A DNA stretch of 64,000 nucleotides from contig NW_006917097.1 in assembly GCF_000516985.1 (NCBI RefSeq), positions 1,054,001 through 1,118,000 of the forward strand. The letters are read 5' to 3'. How positions within the stretch are numbered: position 1 is the stretch's first letter; every line of letters begins with the position of its first letter. The notes under the pieces were generated by a model that did not search any database, was not told the origin of the DNA, and saw only the letters and a program-made list of their open reading frames with translations. Made by a program: the position numbers and the translations under genes. Shown in pieces: positions 10,435 to 22,480 of this stretch. The DNA is from Pestalotiopsis fici W106-1 (taxonomy: Eukaryota; Ascomycota; Sordariomycetes; Amphisphaeriales; Sporocadaceae).

Positions 10435-12877
10435 ATGGCGTCGGCCGTGACGTCTTTCCCCGCTGGCAAGCAGCCATATGCGTGCATTCGATGCGCTGCT
10501 CGCAAAGTCAAGTGAGTTTGGACTCTTTCCCAGTTGATCATTATTAACAATCGCTCTAGATGTGACCGTAATAGCCCATGTGCTGCGTGTACTAGACATC
10601 AAGTTGAATGTGTCTTTAATCTTGCACATCCACCGCGAAACCGCCACAAGCGCGGCCAGCAACAGGCACTAAAAGATCGCATCAAGCAATACGAAGCTCT
10701 TCTTTTAGAAAAGGGTATCGACCCAGAAAGGCTGCCAGATACCTCGTCCGATCATGGGGCACCCTCGACATTTACTCGTCTCGATTCCGACTTTGATCCG
10801 CAAGAGTCCAAGGATACAAGTCATTACAAGTATGCCAACAAGTGAGCAAACTTTCTCATGTTACATTTATCCCTGCTGATGAACGACAGCATACTGTGGA
10901 AAAGCGTGGCGGACGAGGTAGGTGGCTGTTGCATGCTCAAGTAATTCTTTTGAGAGCTTACAATTTGATATAGCTCCGCGAATCACCAGATTCCTTGCAC
11001 GAATGCTCAATTGACTCGGAAGATTCCGAAGACGACTTTGGTTTCGTCCTTGGTATCCAGCCCAGACCGGACCCCAAATCGCGCCACCCACCACCAGAGG
11101 GCATTCAAGAATTGTGGAAGATTTTCATTGAAAACATTGACCCCCTGACCAAGGTCTTGCATGTCCCTAGTTTATGGCCGGCTGTCAACAAAGCTGCCAA
11201 CAATATTGAGGTCATTCCCCGAGCTTTCGAGGCGCTCATGTTTGCCATTTATAGCGCTGCCGTCATGTCACTCGGTGATGATGAATGCAAATCTAGGCTC
11301 AATGCACCGCGGAAAACTCTCTTGTCGAGATACATTGCCGCGACAAAACGAGCGCTTGCTCGAGCCAAGTTTATGGGGAGCACAAATCTCGTCGTTCTCC
11401 AAGCATTGGCGCTTCATCTCCTCTCGGTAAGAGACAGCTACGAGCCCAGAGCCATTTGGTCCTTGACTGGTGTTGCTATTCGCATCGCCCAAGGGATGGG
11501 GCTTGAGCGCGATGGAGTACACCTAGGTCTTGCGCCGTTCGAAACCGAGATGCGGCGTCGTATTTGGTGGCAAATCAAGACTCACGACTTTCGTACAGGC
11601 GAGCTATGCGGCATTGCAAAGTTTCAGGATCTACACACTGGTTCCGATACCCCAAAATGGCCTACAAATGTAGACGACGACCAGCTCTACCCCGGCATGC
11701 CCTCACCAGCTACATCTTCAAAAGTCATGACGGATTCAGTCCTGATTGCTCTCAAAGGCGAACTCTTAAATTTCGCAGCGGCACGCATTGCTGATTTCCG
11801 CCGGCAGGGAAAAGCACCTGGGGCGTGGGAGCTTCATATGCGAGACAATGACACGACAGAAGTCGACAGACTGCTCGAGGAGATTGAAGAAACCTTGGAG
11901 ACCAAGTATATTCGCTACTGCGATCCTTCTAGGCCTTTGCACCTCTTTACCATGCTCATGGCACGATCGTCAATGAACATTATTCGGCTTTTATCACATC
12001 ACCCACGACGATGGGCTAATTTTGAACAAGCCCCAATGTCTGAACAGCTCTGGGTCTGGAACGTTTGCATCAACCTTCTCGAGCAACATACCATGCTACT
12101 TACTAACCCACAACTAAACGCTTTTGCATGGGTAAGCAATGTCCCTTATATGTGGGATGACATTGATAAAAGTGGCAATGAAACTGACAACATCTATAGC
12201 ACGCGCCATACTTTCAGCAATGGCACGCCGTAATTCATGTCCTAGGTACCCTTTGCAACGGGTCACTCGCTGTTGATTATGGAAAAGCTTGGGCGCTCAT
12301 AAGCAAAATCTATCAAGGGACACCAGAGATGGCTTCCGACATGAGAAAGCCCATACATGTGGCTGTAGGAAATCTCTGTCTCAAAGCATACAGAAAACAC
12401 AAGGCCGTGTTGGAAAAGAACAAGTCTGCAGTTCCGCCCCCAACGCCAGGATTTATCGTGAAACTGAATGAGCAACGCGACTCTATCAAGGCCAAACAAT
12501 CACAAGCCAAGACCAAGAAAGCAGAGGTTTCCAGGACCTTGAATCAGGCGTCGACTGGGGACAAAGATGTTCCGTCTGGTCCTGGGATTACGATCCAAGG
12601 CAATCCCCCCAGTTCAATACCAGCCCACTCAATCACTCATGGGACCGACGAGACTCTACTCGGCACACAAGAGGAATCATTTTGGCTGACACAAGGCTTG
12701 GATTCTTCCATTTTGAATAATATAAACGACATGATGGATTTCGATTTCGACTTTTCGCCGAATACAGACTTGAGCCTAGAGGAACCCTCGTCTCATACGA
12801 TTGATTGGGATCAGTGGGATACTTGGCTTGCGCAATCCAATATTCTTCGGCCACTGACTCCGGACCAAGGGTCTTGA
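10435..12877 (+). CDS. Zn(II)2Cys6 transcription factor with fungal-specific domain
   Basis: Five exons (10435-10511, 10560-10841, 10890-10917, 10974-12131, 12200-12877) give 740 residues; the third exon is only 28 nt. The zinc cluster is near the N-terminus (CIRCAARKVKCDRNSPCAAC..., six Cys with standard spacing) and is split by intron 1. A basic linker (HKRGQQQALKDRIKQYEALL) follows with a short coiled coil. The middle region has the fungal-specific transcription factor signature, including GLERDGVHLGLAPFETEMRRRIWW. The C-terminus is acidic (DFDFDFSPN) and could activate transcription. The DNA target and ligand are unknown. Divergence from the FAD monooxygenase suggests local control. An in-frame ATG at 10402 is an alternative start. 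Confidence 0.93.
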
Positions 12878-12922
12878 GGCAATCAACTGCTCAAGCTGCA
12901 GACATATGTGCGCAACATTGAT

Positions 12923-13423
12923 ATGCAAGTCCTCATTCCCCTAGAACCCAGCGATCGCTTGTACCATCGCAGGGACAGGACAGGATGGCTGTACGCACGA
13001 GAGGAACCCTTAACTCAAGCCATTGTGGACTTGTTGGCAGCTCTGGCATGCTGGACTTGTACGGCAAAGACTCATGTCAAAGACGGCGGAAAACTCGAGA
13101 TTGTTTTGGAGACGAACCAAAAGATTGACGACGTGTATGGATTCGAGACCTCGCTTGTCATGATTCAAAATAAAAAGCACCTCTCGATGGCTCAGCCGGA
13201 CAATCATCTCGTTGACTGCAAAGACCGAGCCTCAAGGTCCGACGAGAATCTATTCCGCGGTGGAATCGTCATGGCGGGTGGTCAAAACGTAGCGATCAAA
13301 GCACCCTTAACCCCAGCCATGTCTGCGCAATATTCCGTGATATTAGATCCTGCTCAGCAGAGTTGGATATATCTAATCGAGGACGCCAAGCGACTTCACC
13401 GCCCACTAGATCGCCAAGTATGA
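12923..13423 (+). CDS. Hypothetical ORF downstream of the regulator
   Basis: An open frame of about 166 codons starting at ATG 12923, only 45 bp after the regulator's stop codon. It has no signal peptide, membrane segment or motif I recognise, and nothing suggests introns. It could be a small gene, part of the regulator's 3' UTR or a relic. I list it because it is the longest frame in this 1.3-kb gap. Confidence 0.2.
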   Translation: MQVLIPLEPSDRLYHRRDRTGWLYAREEPLTQAIVDLLAALACWTCTAKTHVKDGGKLEIVLETNQKIDDVYGFETSLVMIQNKKHLSMAQPDNHLVDCKDRASRSDENLFRGGIVMAGGQNVAIKAPLTPAMSAQYSVILDPAQQSWIYLIEDAKRLHRPLDRQV

Positions 13424-14203
13424 AGCCGTATCGCCAAGACCAACTTGGCTATACTTGGCTCCCGTCTTGTGGAGCCATCGACGACTACGAGGTTGCAAAA
13501 CGTACTTTTTGTAGGGGCCATGGTAAATGATATCGTGGCTCCTGGAACTCAAAGTATGCACCGAATGCCAACGATCTTCTAATGCGACCGGCCCCGCGCG
13601 GCTACAGTGCATACGCGCAGGGGCAGTGAGCTTGATTCGACATGGGTTATAGCGCCTGGTCCAGCCCATTCAGGAAGGTGACATTGACAAACTGCTGCGA
13701 GGAACTGTTATCAACGGTACCTACTATTGCTGGAACAATTTGAACACACGTAATGTGGATTGATGGAACTACTTTCCAATAATGTTGAATAGTGACGTGC
13801 AATAACAGGATTACAGACTACAGGTACTGTACAAAGATTGCCAGCAAGATTGCTCCAGTCAATGACATCCTGAAAGCAGATCCAAACCCACTTCTTGGAC
13901 ATGAACCCACCTGTTCGGATCAAGAACCCCGACTTATCTCTTGATATTATACATGATGCCTACATTAGTGTCGTCTGACTGTGAACCGCGTCTCCATCCC
14001 GCACAACACCAAGCACGCGATACGCAGGGGTTCTACGATTGTAGGGATACTCCACAATCGTCTACGTAATGGCAGACCATCTGTTGGGGTTGCTGCTCGG
14101 CGTTTGTCCGATTACATGTCCATATAAATACTGCCAAGCTGCCGTCTATCCACCATGCTGCTTGGCAAGTTTGCTATCCGTTTGACGGCAGTTTACTCGC
14201 ACC
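13424..14203. promoter_or_regulatory. Intergenic region with TATA box of the sedolisin gene
   Basis: No supportable coding sequence here. TATAAATA at 14123-14130 lies about 75 bp before the sedolisin ATG at 14204 and is the likely core promoter. Confidence 0.5.
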
Positions 14204-16421
14204 ATGTTGTTTAGACAGTTGGCTGTTGCCGCGACTGGCAGTCTCGCTCTGGGGGTCTTGGCTAGTCCCTTGGCTGCTGGCCACGCCGAACTCGCCACTC
14301 ACAAACGTCAGGTCCCTGATACTCATGTGCTTCATGAGCGACAGCTTGCACACTGGGGACGACAGTGGGCAAAGAGGGACAAGGTCCCTGCTCGGGCATT
14401 GCTTCCCATGCGCATCGGTCTGGTCCAGAGGAATCTCGAAGCCGGAGCCAAGCGTCTGAGAGAAATGTAAGCTGAGCCATGCACGCATAAGAACATTTCT
14501 AACACATCTAGTTCCAATCCCAAGTCGGCAGACTATGGAAAGCACATGTCGGCCGACGAGGTCATTGACATGTTTGCACCCTCTGATGCCGTGGTTGAAG
14601 CCGTCCGGGAATGGCTCATTGACGCCGGCTTTGAGGGCGACGACATTTCCCTGTCTGCCAACAAGCAGTGGATCCAATTCGATGCATATGCCGAGCAAGT
14701 CGAAGAGCTCCTGGCAACCGACTACTTTACCTATGAGCATCTCGCCTCGGGCAGTCAAATGGTTGCCGTCGAAGAGTATCACGTGCCTCTTGAACTCCGA
14801 GACCACATTGACTATATTACTCCCGGCGTCAAGCTACGAGCCGACCCTGGAAAGCTCAAGAAGATGAAGCGTCGGTACGAGCAGGAACAGCTCAAGAGCC
14901 GCAATGTCAAGCCCATGTACACGAATTTCGAAGTGCTACGTGATGCAGAGACTGACGCGTCTGCTCTTCCCCCGCTGAATAATACCGTCTGCGACGTCTA
15001 TGTCACGACGGCCTGCATCAGAGATCAGTACAGCATTCCCAACAATACCCTGGCTGCGGCAGGCAACGAACTAGGTATCTTTGAGTCGCTCGACGACCAC
15101 TACAGCAGAGAGGATCTCGACACTTTTTTCTCTACCCTCTACCCGTACATTCCCAATGGCACCTATCCCGAGGACAGACTGATTGATGGTGCTATTGGTG
15201 CCGTCGAGGATGTTCCCGGCTACACTCAAGAGGACGCCGGTGTCGAGTCTGACCTCGACTTTGAGGCTGCTTGGCCCTTGATTTGGCCTCAAAAGACGGT
15301 CCTGTTCCAGACAGACGACGAGTTCATCGAGGTGAACCAGACCACGGCCGACACGCCCTACTTTGGATTTTACAATACCTTTTTCGATGCCATTGACGGC
15401 TCGTACTGCACGTACTCGGCCTATGGCGAGACGGGTGATTGTACCGACCCCGAGTGTCTGGACCCCATTTACCCAGACGACAACCCCGGCGGCTACACGG
15501 GACAGCTCCAGTGCGGCGTCTACCAGCCCACCAATGTCATTTCCATCTCGTACGGTGGCGGCGAGGCTGATCTCCCGGCCTACTACCTCAAGCGCCAGTG
15601 CGACGAGGTCATGAAGCTCGGCCTGCAGGGCGTCACGGTCCTCGAGTCCTCGGGCGACTATGGTGTCGCCTCGTTTCCCGGCGACTTTGGTCTGGAGAAT
15701 GGCTGCGCCGGGCCCGAGGGCACCATCTTTTACCCTTCGGCCGACGCCACCTGCCCGTACGTCTTGGCCGTGGGCTCGACGCAGTTTAACCACAGCACCA
15801 CCACGACCTATTTCGAGACGGCCACGTCGCGCTTCCCCAGCGGCGGTGGCTTTTCCAACTACTTTGACGCTCCCGACTGGCAGACGGACGCCATCTCGGC
15901 CTACTTTGACGAGGTCACTCTCGACTTTACCGGCTACACTGAAGCCGGCACCAACTTTAGCGACGTTGGCGACGGCGTCTACAAGATTGGCGGCCGTGGC
16001 TATCCTGATGTTTCCGCCATTGGTGACTATTACGTCGTCTTTACCGAGGGCGTCTGGGCTCGTGTCGGTGGTACCTCGCTGTCGTCGCCCGTCTTTGCTG
16101 CGGTTTTGACTCTGGTCAATGAGCACCGCTTGGCGGCAAACAAGAGCACTGTGGGCTTTATTCAGCCTACCTTGGTGAGTCACAAAGTAATCCGTCAAGA
16201 TGAATCATGCTAACAAGGTGTAGTATGCCCACCCCGAAGTTTTCAATGATGTCACCGAGGGTTCCAACCCTGGATGTGACTCGACTGGCTTTCCCGCCGC
16301 TGCTGGATGGGATCCCGTCACTGGCCTTGGGTATGTTATCATTCCTTTGACAAGATTCAAAGCTAATCTTTCTAGAACTCCCAACTACCCCAAGCTTGTC
16401 GACCTCTTTCTCAGTTTGTAG
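14204..16421 (+). CDS. Secreted sedolisin / tripeptidyl-peptidase-like serine protease (S53)
   Basis: Four exons (14204-14466, 14512-16174, 16224-16330, 16376-16421) encode 692 residues. A signal peptide (MLFRQLAVAATGSLALGVLA) is followed by a pro-kumamolisin activation domain (SADYGKHMSADEVIDMF, region to about residue 200) and then the catalytic domain. The sedolisin Glu and Asp are four residues apart in GVESDLDFE, the second Asp is in LESSGDYGVAS and the catalytic Ser in GGTSLSSPVFA. The C-terminal calcium-site region (FNDVTEGSNPGCD, then GWDPVTGLGTPN) is complete only when the last two introns are removed, which supports the exon model. Family members act in acidic surroundings and remove tripeptides or cleave internally. 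It fits extracellular or vacuolar protein degradation. Confidence 0.95.
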
Positions 16422-16865
16422 GGCGTTTCGCTGTTGAATACATGTCAATGGGAATTTCGGTGATGTCTCTCTTGTGATTTTCGAGCTTTCAGTCTCGTGA
16501 TGTAGTCGAAATGTGAGGATAAGCCTAGGCACAAAAGCGCCGAGCCTCATTCATCCGTTTAATGCAAAAGTGATTACCATGGCTAGAGGCCTAACATGGT
16601 GGTATCAATGTGCAATGTAACCGCCCATCTTATTCCCGGTGACATGTAGCATTGCAGCATGCTCCTGCAGTGAGATATGCACAGATGAGTGGTAGTATAA
16701 CCCCACCTTTTAGCCAAGGTTATGACCAGGAGGACTCCGTTTAAACCAATCCGATAATCCCGAACTCGGAACCATGCCAGTAATAACTTGACGACCAGAA
16801 ACACATACACCACAAGATCTACAAACCCGTTCTACATTACCTGCCTGAGCAGCTCTAGTCGCAGC
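16422..16865. other. Intergenic region
   Basis: This covers the sedolisin 3' region and the upstream region of the dehydrogenase. I see no gene or repeat. An in-frame ATG at 16788 upstream of the chosen dehydrogenase start would add 26 residues of unlikely character. Confidence 0.4.
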
Positions 16866-18077
16866 ATGTCATTCCGGGGAAATGGGCTCCGGCTCGCGCA
16901 TAGTCTGCTGAGAACCTCTTATCGAAACATGTCGTCGAGCTCCGTCCCGGCCATGGTTGTGCTGGACGACTATCTCGACATTGCTACACCACATTTTTCT
17001 CATATTCCTTCATCACAGCTCTCAGTCACCACGTTTAAACATGCACTCCCGCCTTTTAGCCATCCAAGCACCTCGGATGCCGACAGGGAAGCCGTCATTG
17101 CCCAGCTCAGGCCATATACCATCATTTCCAGTATGCGGGAGCGTACATCATTTCCGGGAGACCTCTTGCGCTCCCTCCCCAATCTAAAGCTCCTACTGGC
17201 CACTGGGACCCAGTTTGAAACCTTTGATCTTTCCACGGCCTCTAGCCAAGGCATTACCGTTGCCGCAGCCCCGGGACGCGGACGTACCGATGGCCGGACC
17301 TCGCATATCCCGCCCCGGCCCAAGCTGGATATAAAACAGGGCGGCAGCCACCCGGCAACCCAGCACACCTGGGCCATGCTTCTGGCTCTAGCACGCAACG
17401 TGGCTGCCGACGACGCGGCCATGAAAGGGACCTCCAAGGCATGGCAGACGGGCCTGGCGACGGGTCTAACTGGCGCTACTCTCGGCGTGGTGGGACTCGG
17501 CCGGCTGGGGGCGGCAGTGGCGCGGATCGCGACGCTGGCGTTTGGCATGCGCGTCATGTGCTGGAGTGAAAACCTGACGCAGGAAAAGGCGGACCGCATG
17601 GCGCGCGACGTCGGATTGCCGGCGCAGGGCGGGTGTGCCGTCGATTCCCAAGGCAGCACTTTCAAGGCCGTGACCAAGGCCGAGCTTTTCGAGACGGCTG
17701 ATGTGGTTAGTCTGCACTATGTGCTCAGCGAGCGGTCGCGCGGCATTGTTGGGCAGCCAGAGCTGGAGAAGATGAAGAGCTCGGCGCTGATTGTAAATAC
17801 CTCGCGAGGGCCCCTGATTGATCAGGATGCCCTGTACAATGTCCTCTCGAAGGGTGAAATTCGAGGAGCCGCGTTGGACGTTTTTGATTTGGAGCCTCTC
17901 CCAGCAGATAGCCCGTGGCGGTCGACGGAATGGGGAACAAATGGACGCGGAAGGCTCTTGATTACGCCTCACATGGGCTATGTAGAAGAGGGTATCATGC
18001 ACACGTGGTATGAGGAGACTGTTGAAAATGTCGAGAGGTGGCTCCGTGGCGAGCAAGTACTTTACAAACTCAATTGA
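16866..18077 (+). CDS. D-isomer-specific 2-hydroxyacid dehydrogenase
   Basis: Single exon, 403 residues from ATG 16866 (382 if ATG 16929 is used). The NAD-binding motif is VVGLGRLGAAVARIA (GxGxxG). The three catalytic residues sit in the usual order: Arg in NTSRGPLIDQ, Glu in ALDVFDLEPLP and His in ITPHMGY. The family reduces 2-keto acids to D-2-hydroxyacids, or the reverse, with NAD(P)H. The N-terminal 20 residues (SFRGNGLRLAHSLLRTSYRNM) are basic and hydroxylated and could be a mitochondrial presequence if the upstream ATG is used; this is inference. The insert RGRTDGRTSHIPPRP before the NAD motif is longer than in many members. The substrate cannot be named. Confidence 0.92.
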   Translation: MSFRGNGLRLAHSLLRTSYRNMSSSSVPAMVVLDDYLDIATPHFSHIPSSQLSVTTFKHALPPFSHPSTSDADREAVIAQLRPYTIISSMRERTSFPGDLLRSLPNLKLLLATGTQFETFDLSTASSQGITVAAAPGRGRTDGRTSHIPPRPKLDIKQGGSHPATQHTWAMLLALARNVAADDAAMKGTSKAWQTGLATGLTGATLGVVGLGRLGAAVARIATLAFGMRVMCWSENLTQEKADRMARDVGLPAQGGCAVDSQGSTFKAVTKAELFETADVVSLHYVLSERSRGIVGQPELEKMKSSALIVNTSRGPLIDQDALYNVLSKGEIRGAALDVFDLEPLPADSPWRSTEWGTNGRGRLLITPHMGYVEEGIMHTWYEETVENVERWLRGEQVLYKLN

Positions 18078-18520
18078 GGGGGTTTATGTAGATATTAGAC
18101 TTGCCTCCATCAGCAAGAGTGACGAGAAATATCTCGTGCTAGACATTTGTATCATACTCTTGTGTACACTCGCATATTATAAGTCATTCTCGAAATCATT
18201 GTCGGGGTAATGCATTGATTGCCAGAACGTGCCATGTTTCATTCTGGTATATAATTTCTCTACTCAATGCCCCTCAAGGATCTGTCCGTAAATCCATCTC
18301 AGAGATATTCCCCAAGCTCAATATGATGCCATGTTGCCGCTTTGAAGGCAAGACCATGATCTGGAAAAAGTCAGCAAGTCGTCGAAAGACTGTCAAATGA
18401 ACCATGAAAGTTGTAGGATCTGTTCTATCGCAGCAGTGTGAAAAGAATGGTGTCTTTCCAAACACTATTGTACATGTCCACCGCAATCAAGATGGAATTA
18501 GACTTACACATCTTTGGGCA
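18078..18520. other. Intergenic region between convergent genes
   Basis: This stretch holds the 3' regions of the dehydrogenase and the small membrane protein. I see no coding sequence or repeat. Confidence 0.4.
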
Positions 18521-18919
18521 TCACCTGTATTTGCCAGATCGGATTCCAGTCTGTTTTTCTTCTTGAGCCTTGGCAATTTCCCTGTCCTTGGCTGCTTTAT
18601 ACGCCTCTTGCATCTGGGCGTCAATCTCGGCTGCCCTGAACCGCACCCAATGTGAGGGCGAGAAACAATGCATAATCTTGCAACTGGTGATGCATCCAAG
18701 GATGAGTGAAAATATAATGACGGCAAGAATGGTGTAGAATTCTATCTGGATTGCCCTTTCTGTTGTCCATTTATTGTCCTCGTAATACATTCCGGCCGGG
18801 TTGAACCAGGTGCGCACGCCACCGAGCGTACTGGCCTCACTGCTGCGAGAGTTAGTTTGACCGTGTAAAATAATATGGTGTAGGACTTGCGCGCTGGGAG
18901 GTGTCGAAACTGGATTCAT
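18521..18919 (-). CDS. Small single-pass membrane protein, unknown function
   Basis: Two exons (18919-18891 and 18842-18521) give 116 residues if a 48-nt GC-AG intron (18843-18890) is removed. Its donor GCAAGT is the usual form of GC donors, and the acceptor region has a CTAAC branch site. The spliced product begins MNPVSTPPSASEASTLGG and joins smoothly. Without the intron the frame also stays open through different residues. A hydrophobic segment (FYTILAVIIFSLILGCITSC) spans the membrane once, and the C-terminus is charged and helical (EIDAQMQEAYKAAKDREIAKA). I recognise no family. A tail-facing-cytosol adaptor is possible but unproven. Confidence 0.6.
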   Translation of the reverse strand: MNPVSTPPSAQVLHHIILHGQTNSRSSEASTLGGVRTWFNPAGMYYEDNKWTTERAIQIEFYTILAVIIFSLILGCITSCKIMHCFSPSHWVRFRAAEIDAQMQEAYKAAKDREIAKAQEEKQTGIRSGKYR

Positions 18920-19865
18920 CTTGACACGAGGGTGCTGTCTGATGGTCAGGAGTCTCAAGAGTAGTGGTAAAGGAGACACTATGCGCGGGATGCCGTTCTG
19001 GGGCTGGTAAAGTTCCAAGGTGGAATGGAGAGGAGAGAAAAGTCTGGTCGACACGTACTTATGCAATTTCGAGACGTGTTGACCTGGTCTGTGAATCACT
19101 TGTGAATGGCATCTTGCTCACGCAGGTCTGAAGCAAATTGCAGAAGAGATGGTGAATCACGGAATTGTGTTATTGAGATTGGAGCTTTGCCGGATGTCAT
19201 TCCTGCTTGGTCGGTTTCTATATACATTCCTAGATGTGTTCTGATGATATATCCACCGGCCCAGTCACAGTCTGAGCGTGCCGAGTGCAACCCGAACTGG
19301 AATATCAAACATCATGTACAACGTTTTGATTCCAGGTCTGATTCAGTGCCTTGTCTGAATTTGGTTTACATTGGGTTATCACACTGGAGAGCTCGACGAG
19401 GTTGACGACACCCAGACGATATATAACACCACAATGGATCGTAGTTGATGGCAAAAGGGACACCCATATCATGGCCAGAGCATCAGGTCTTGCGAATCTT
19501 GCCCGGTTGACTTGTATAGAACGCGGTTGGCTTCTGCACTCATAACCATTTACCGCCAATGGAATCGCTACTTTCTTGGAGCGTAAAGTGGTTCTCGAAG
19601 CCTTGAACTGTCTACCCAAAGATACGAGGCTATAGACATGTCTCGAGGCATACTGAATCGTCGGATAGGCGACTGTCTGGAACTGGGTATCCCGGTATTG
19701 ACTTGTCGAGCCAGCGCGAGCTTGCATACCGATATGATTGAGCGTGCGCCAGGCAATGCGGCCAAATCAAGAAACATATGCGTCAAAGGCAGGCTGTTGC
19801 TGCGGCTTGAAGCCATCCACTATAACAGTGCACCAGGTTGAGGAGCCCCCAAGTTTGGCGGGATA
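18920..19865. other. Intergenic region before the repeat clusters
   Basis: Short overlapping ORFs only (up to 140 codons on the minus strand), none with recognisable content. No copies of the 16-bp hairpin repeat are seen until about 19885. Confidence 0.4.
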
Positions 19866-19869
19866 GAAG

Positions 19870-22480
19870 GTTTGCACCCCATGTCCCACACAATTTGTAT
19901 GGGTGCCAAGACCTTTTCGCACCCATACAATTCATGTTTGCACCCACCAAATTGTACCTGCAGCGATGATTTAGTAGGGCGCAAAGCGTGGGGCGCCCAG
20001 TGTAGCACCACGCCAGAGACTCCCAGTGCTGTCACCTACTGCCCCACACAATTTGTATGGGTGCAAAGCAGCCTATTCATGTTTGCACCCACCAAATTGT
20101 ACCTACAGCAATAATTTGTATGGGTGCAATCCAGCCCAGCAACGTTTGCACCCACCAAATGATACCTGCTACCACGAATTGTAAGGGTGCAATCCAGCCA
20201 TCAGCCATGTGTATTCATTCACAACTCTTCCACCACTGCGCTCAATCTAGAAATAAATATTCAAAATTCTCGCAAGTACCCATAAGATATTTACAATCAG
20301 GTGCATCGTTTTGACAGCTTGCAATTATGCATCTCCAGCTGCGCGCAGGTCTGTGATCGAGGGCGACGCATCGTGTTGCACCACCATAAAGAGGCTCAGC
20401 ATGACTGCAATCAAACGAGCTGCATCGCTGTCCATACTTGGATGCATGCAAAATCAATTGACAGTTCTTTCGATTGATTGACTCTGAATGGTATAAGAAG
20501 TTCTAGACAACATCATTGGGATGAATGCGCTGCGACACGAGTGCATGGTATTTGGTAGGTGTCATAATGGTGTAGCTTGTCTTTGGGGGGGCAGCGCCTA
20601 AATTGTATGGGTGCAAAGATGTTTAGCACCCATACAAATTTGGTGGGTGCATTTGGTTTCTATGGGCGCAAACATCTTGTATGGGTGCTAAGAGGTTTGC
20701 ACCCATACAAATTTAGTGCAGCACCTGGTCTTTGGTGGGTGCAAAGAATTTGGCGCCCATACAAGTTACATAGGGGTGGTGATTTTGTATGGGTGCAAAA
20801 TCATTAGCACCCATACAAATTTATATGGCGTCCCAATCTTTGGTAGGTGCCTGGGTGCAACGATTTATTTTGTATGGGTGCAAAGACCTTTGCACCCATA
20901 GAAAAATACGTGGGGCAGTCGGCTTTGTATGGGTGCAAAGATCTTGTACGGGTGCAGCGCCAATTTAGGTGGGTGCAAAGATCTTTGCACCCATATAATT
21001 GTACGTGGGGCGGGTGATTTTGTATGGGTGCAAACCATACAAAGTTGCGTGGGGCAGTCGGCTTTGTATGGGTGCAAACAAAATCAATGTAGCACTACCT
21101 ATCTGCTGCACCCAGAACCGTGATACTTGACCATCCCAATAGCGATGCGCCTGTACATAGATGGAATCGTTGCAATACTTTTAAAATGTACACATCTCTG
21201 GCTGGTAGACAGTTGCATCAATTTCCATGTGCCCAGTAATTGATTTGCGCCCATACAATTCTGTTGAGTGCATCGCTTTTTCTATGGGTGCAAACATTCT
21301 TTTCACCCATACAATTCTACGTGGGGCAGGTGTTTTGTATGGGTGCAAAGAGCCCTGGATCTTAGCACCCATACAATCTCATATGGTGCCCAAATCTTTG
21401 GTAGGTGCAAAGAGCTTAGCACCCATACAAATTCTTAGCACTCATACACAATTAGCTGCACCATTGCGCCCATACAAAAAGCAATGCACCCAGCTATGGC
21501 CGGCACCCAGCGCCAGCATCGTTGCAGCTCTTCAAAAGCGCTGCACCCATACAGGAAGCGATGGCATCCTGCATTACACGACCTTGCGAGATGCACCACG
21601 AGTTCTTGATCCTGCGACATGATCTGCGTGTGCAAATACATACGTATATGGCGCAATGCATTGGAGAATACCGTGGCCAGTATCGCATTTGCTGAGGGAA
21701 TGGTGCGCCATTAGGTGCAATGGTTGATTTGCGCCCATACAAACCTAGTGAGTGCATCGCTTTTGTATGGGTGCAAAACGCTTTGCACCTATACAATTGT
21801 ACGTGGGGCAGGTGGTTTTGTATGGGTGCAAATATTTGGCACCGCATTTTGTATGGGTGCAAAGAATGTTTGCACCCATAGAAAAATACGTGGGGCAAGT
21901 GTTTTGTATGGGTGCAAACTTTGGAAGCTCGATTGCACCCATACAAAAGTTGTAGCCCGCCTAATTTGTATGGGTGCAATCCAGCAGTGGTGCAGTTTGC
22001 ACCCATACAAAAAGCTGCCCCACACTTTTTGGTGCACTGCTGGTTTGCACCCATACAAAAGTTGTAGCCCCACCAAATTTGTATGGGTGCAAAGCATCTT
22101 TGCACCCATAGAAAAATACGTGGGGCAAGTGTTTTGTATGGGTGCAAAAAAAAGTGTTGCACCTACAGCGCCTATTTTAGGTGGGTGCAAAGAATGTTTG
22201 CACCCATACAATTTTAGGCGAGGAGGTGACTTTGTATGGGTGCAAAAAATTTGTATGGATGCAAAAGACTTGGCACCCATACAAAAGTCTCAGCACCTAG
22301 CACCCATATTTGCCATACACAATGACATTTGCACCCATACAAAATCAGCCCCACACATTTTTCTATGGGTGCAAACCTCAGCCTTCCACTTTGCACCCAT
22401 ACAAATGATTAGCACCCATACAAGATTAGCAGCCACACAAATTCTTAGCACCCATACATTGGCTGGGTGCAACACCAAAC
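19870..22480. repeat. Hairpin-repeat cluster 1: TTTGTATGGGTGCAAA and its reverse complement
   Basis: The core GTATGGGTGC occurs exactly about 19 times and its reverse complement GCACCCATAC about 16 times, with many one-mismatch copies. Adjacent opposite copies are separated by 4-20 bases and form potential hairpins with stems near 16 bp, for example at 20609-20641 and 20793-20820. Further arms, CCCCAC on the left and ACGTGGGGC on the right, often flank the pair. A larger unit, hairpin with TTTGCACCCATAG, then AAAAATACGTGGGGCA and another core, recurs near 20870, 21850 and 22080. Gaps without copies lie at about 20190-20600, 21085-21235 and 21580-21720. There is no TE protein. ORFs inside (up to 277 codons) are created by the repeat, which lacks stops in all six frames. 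Confidence 0.95.
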
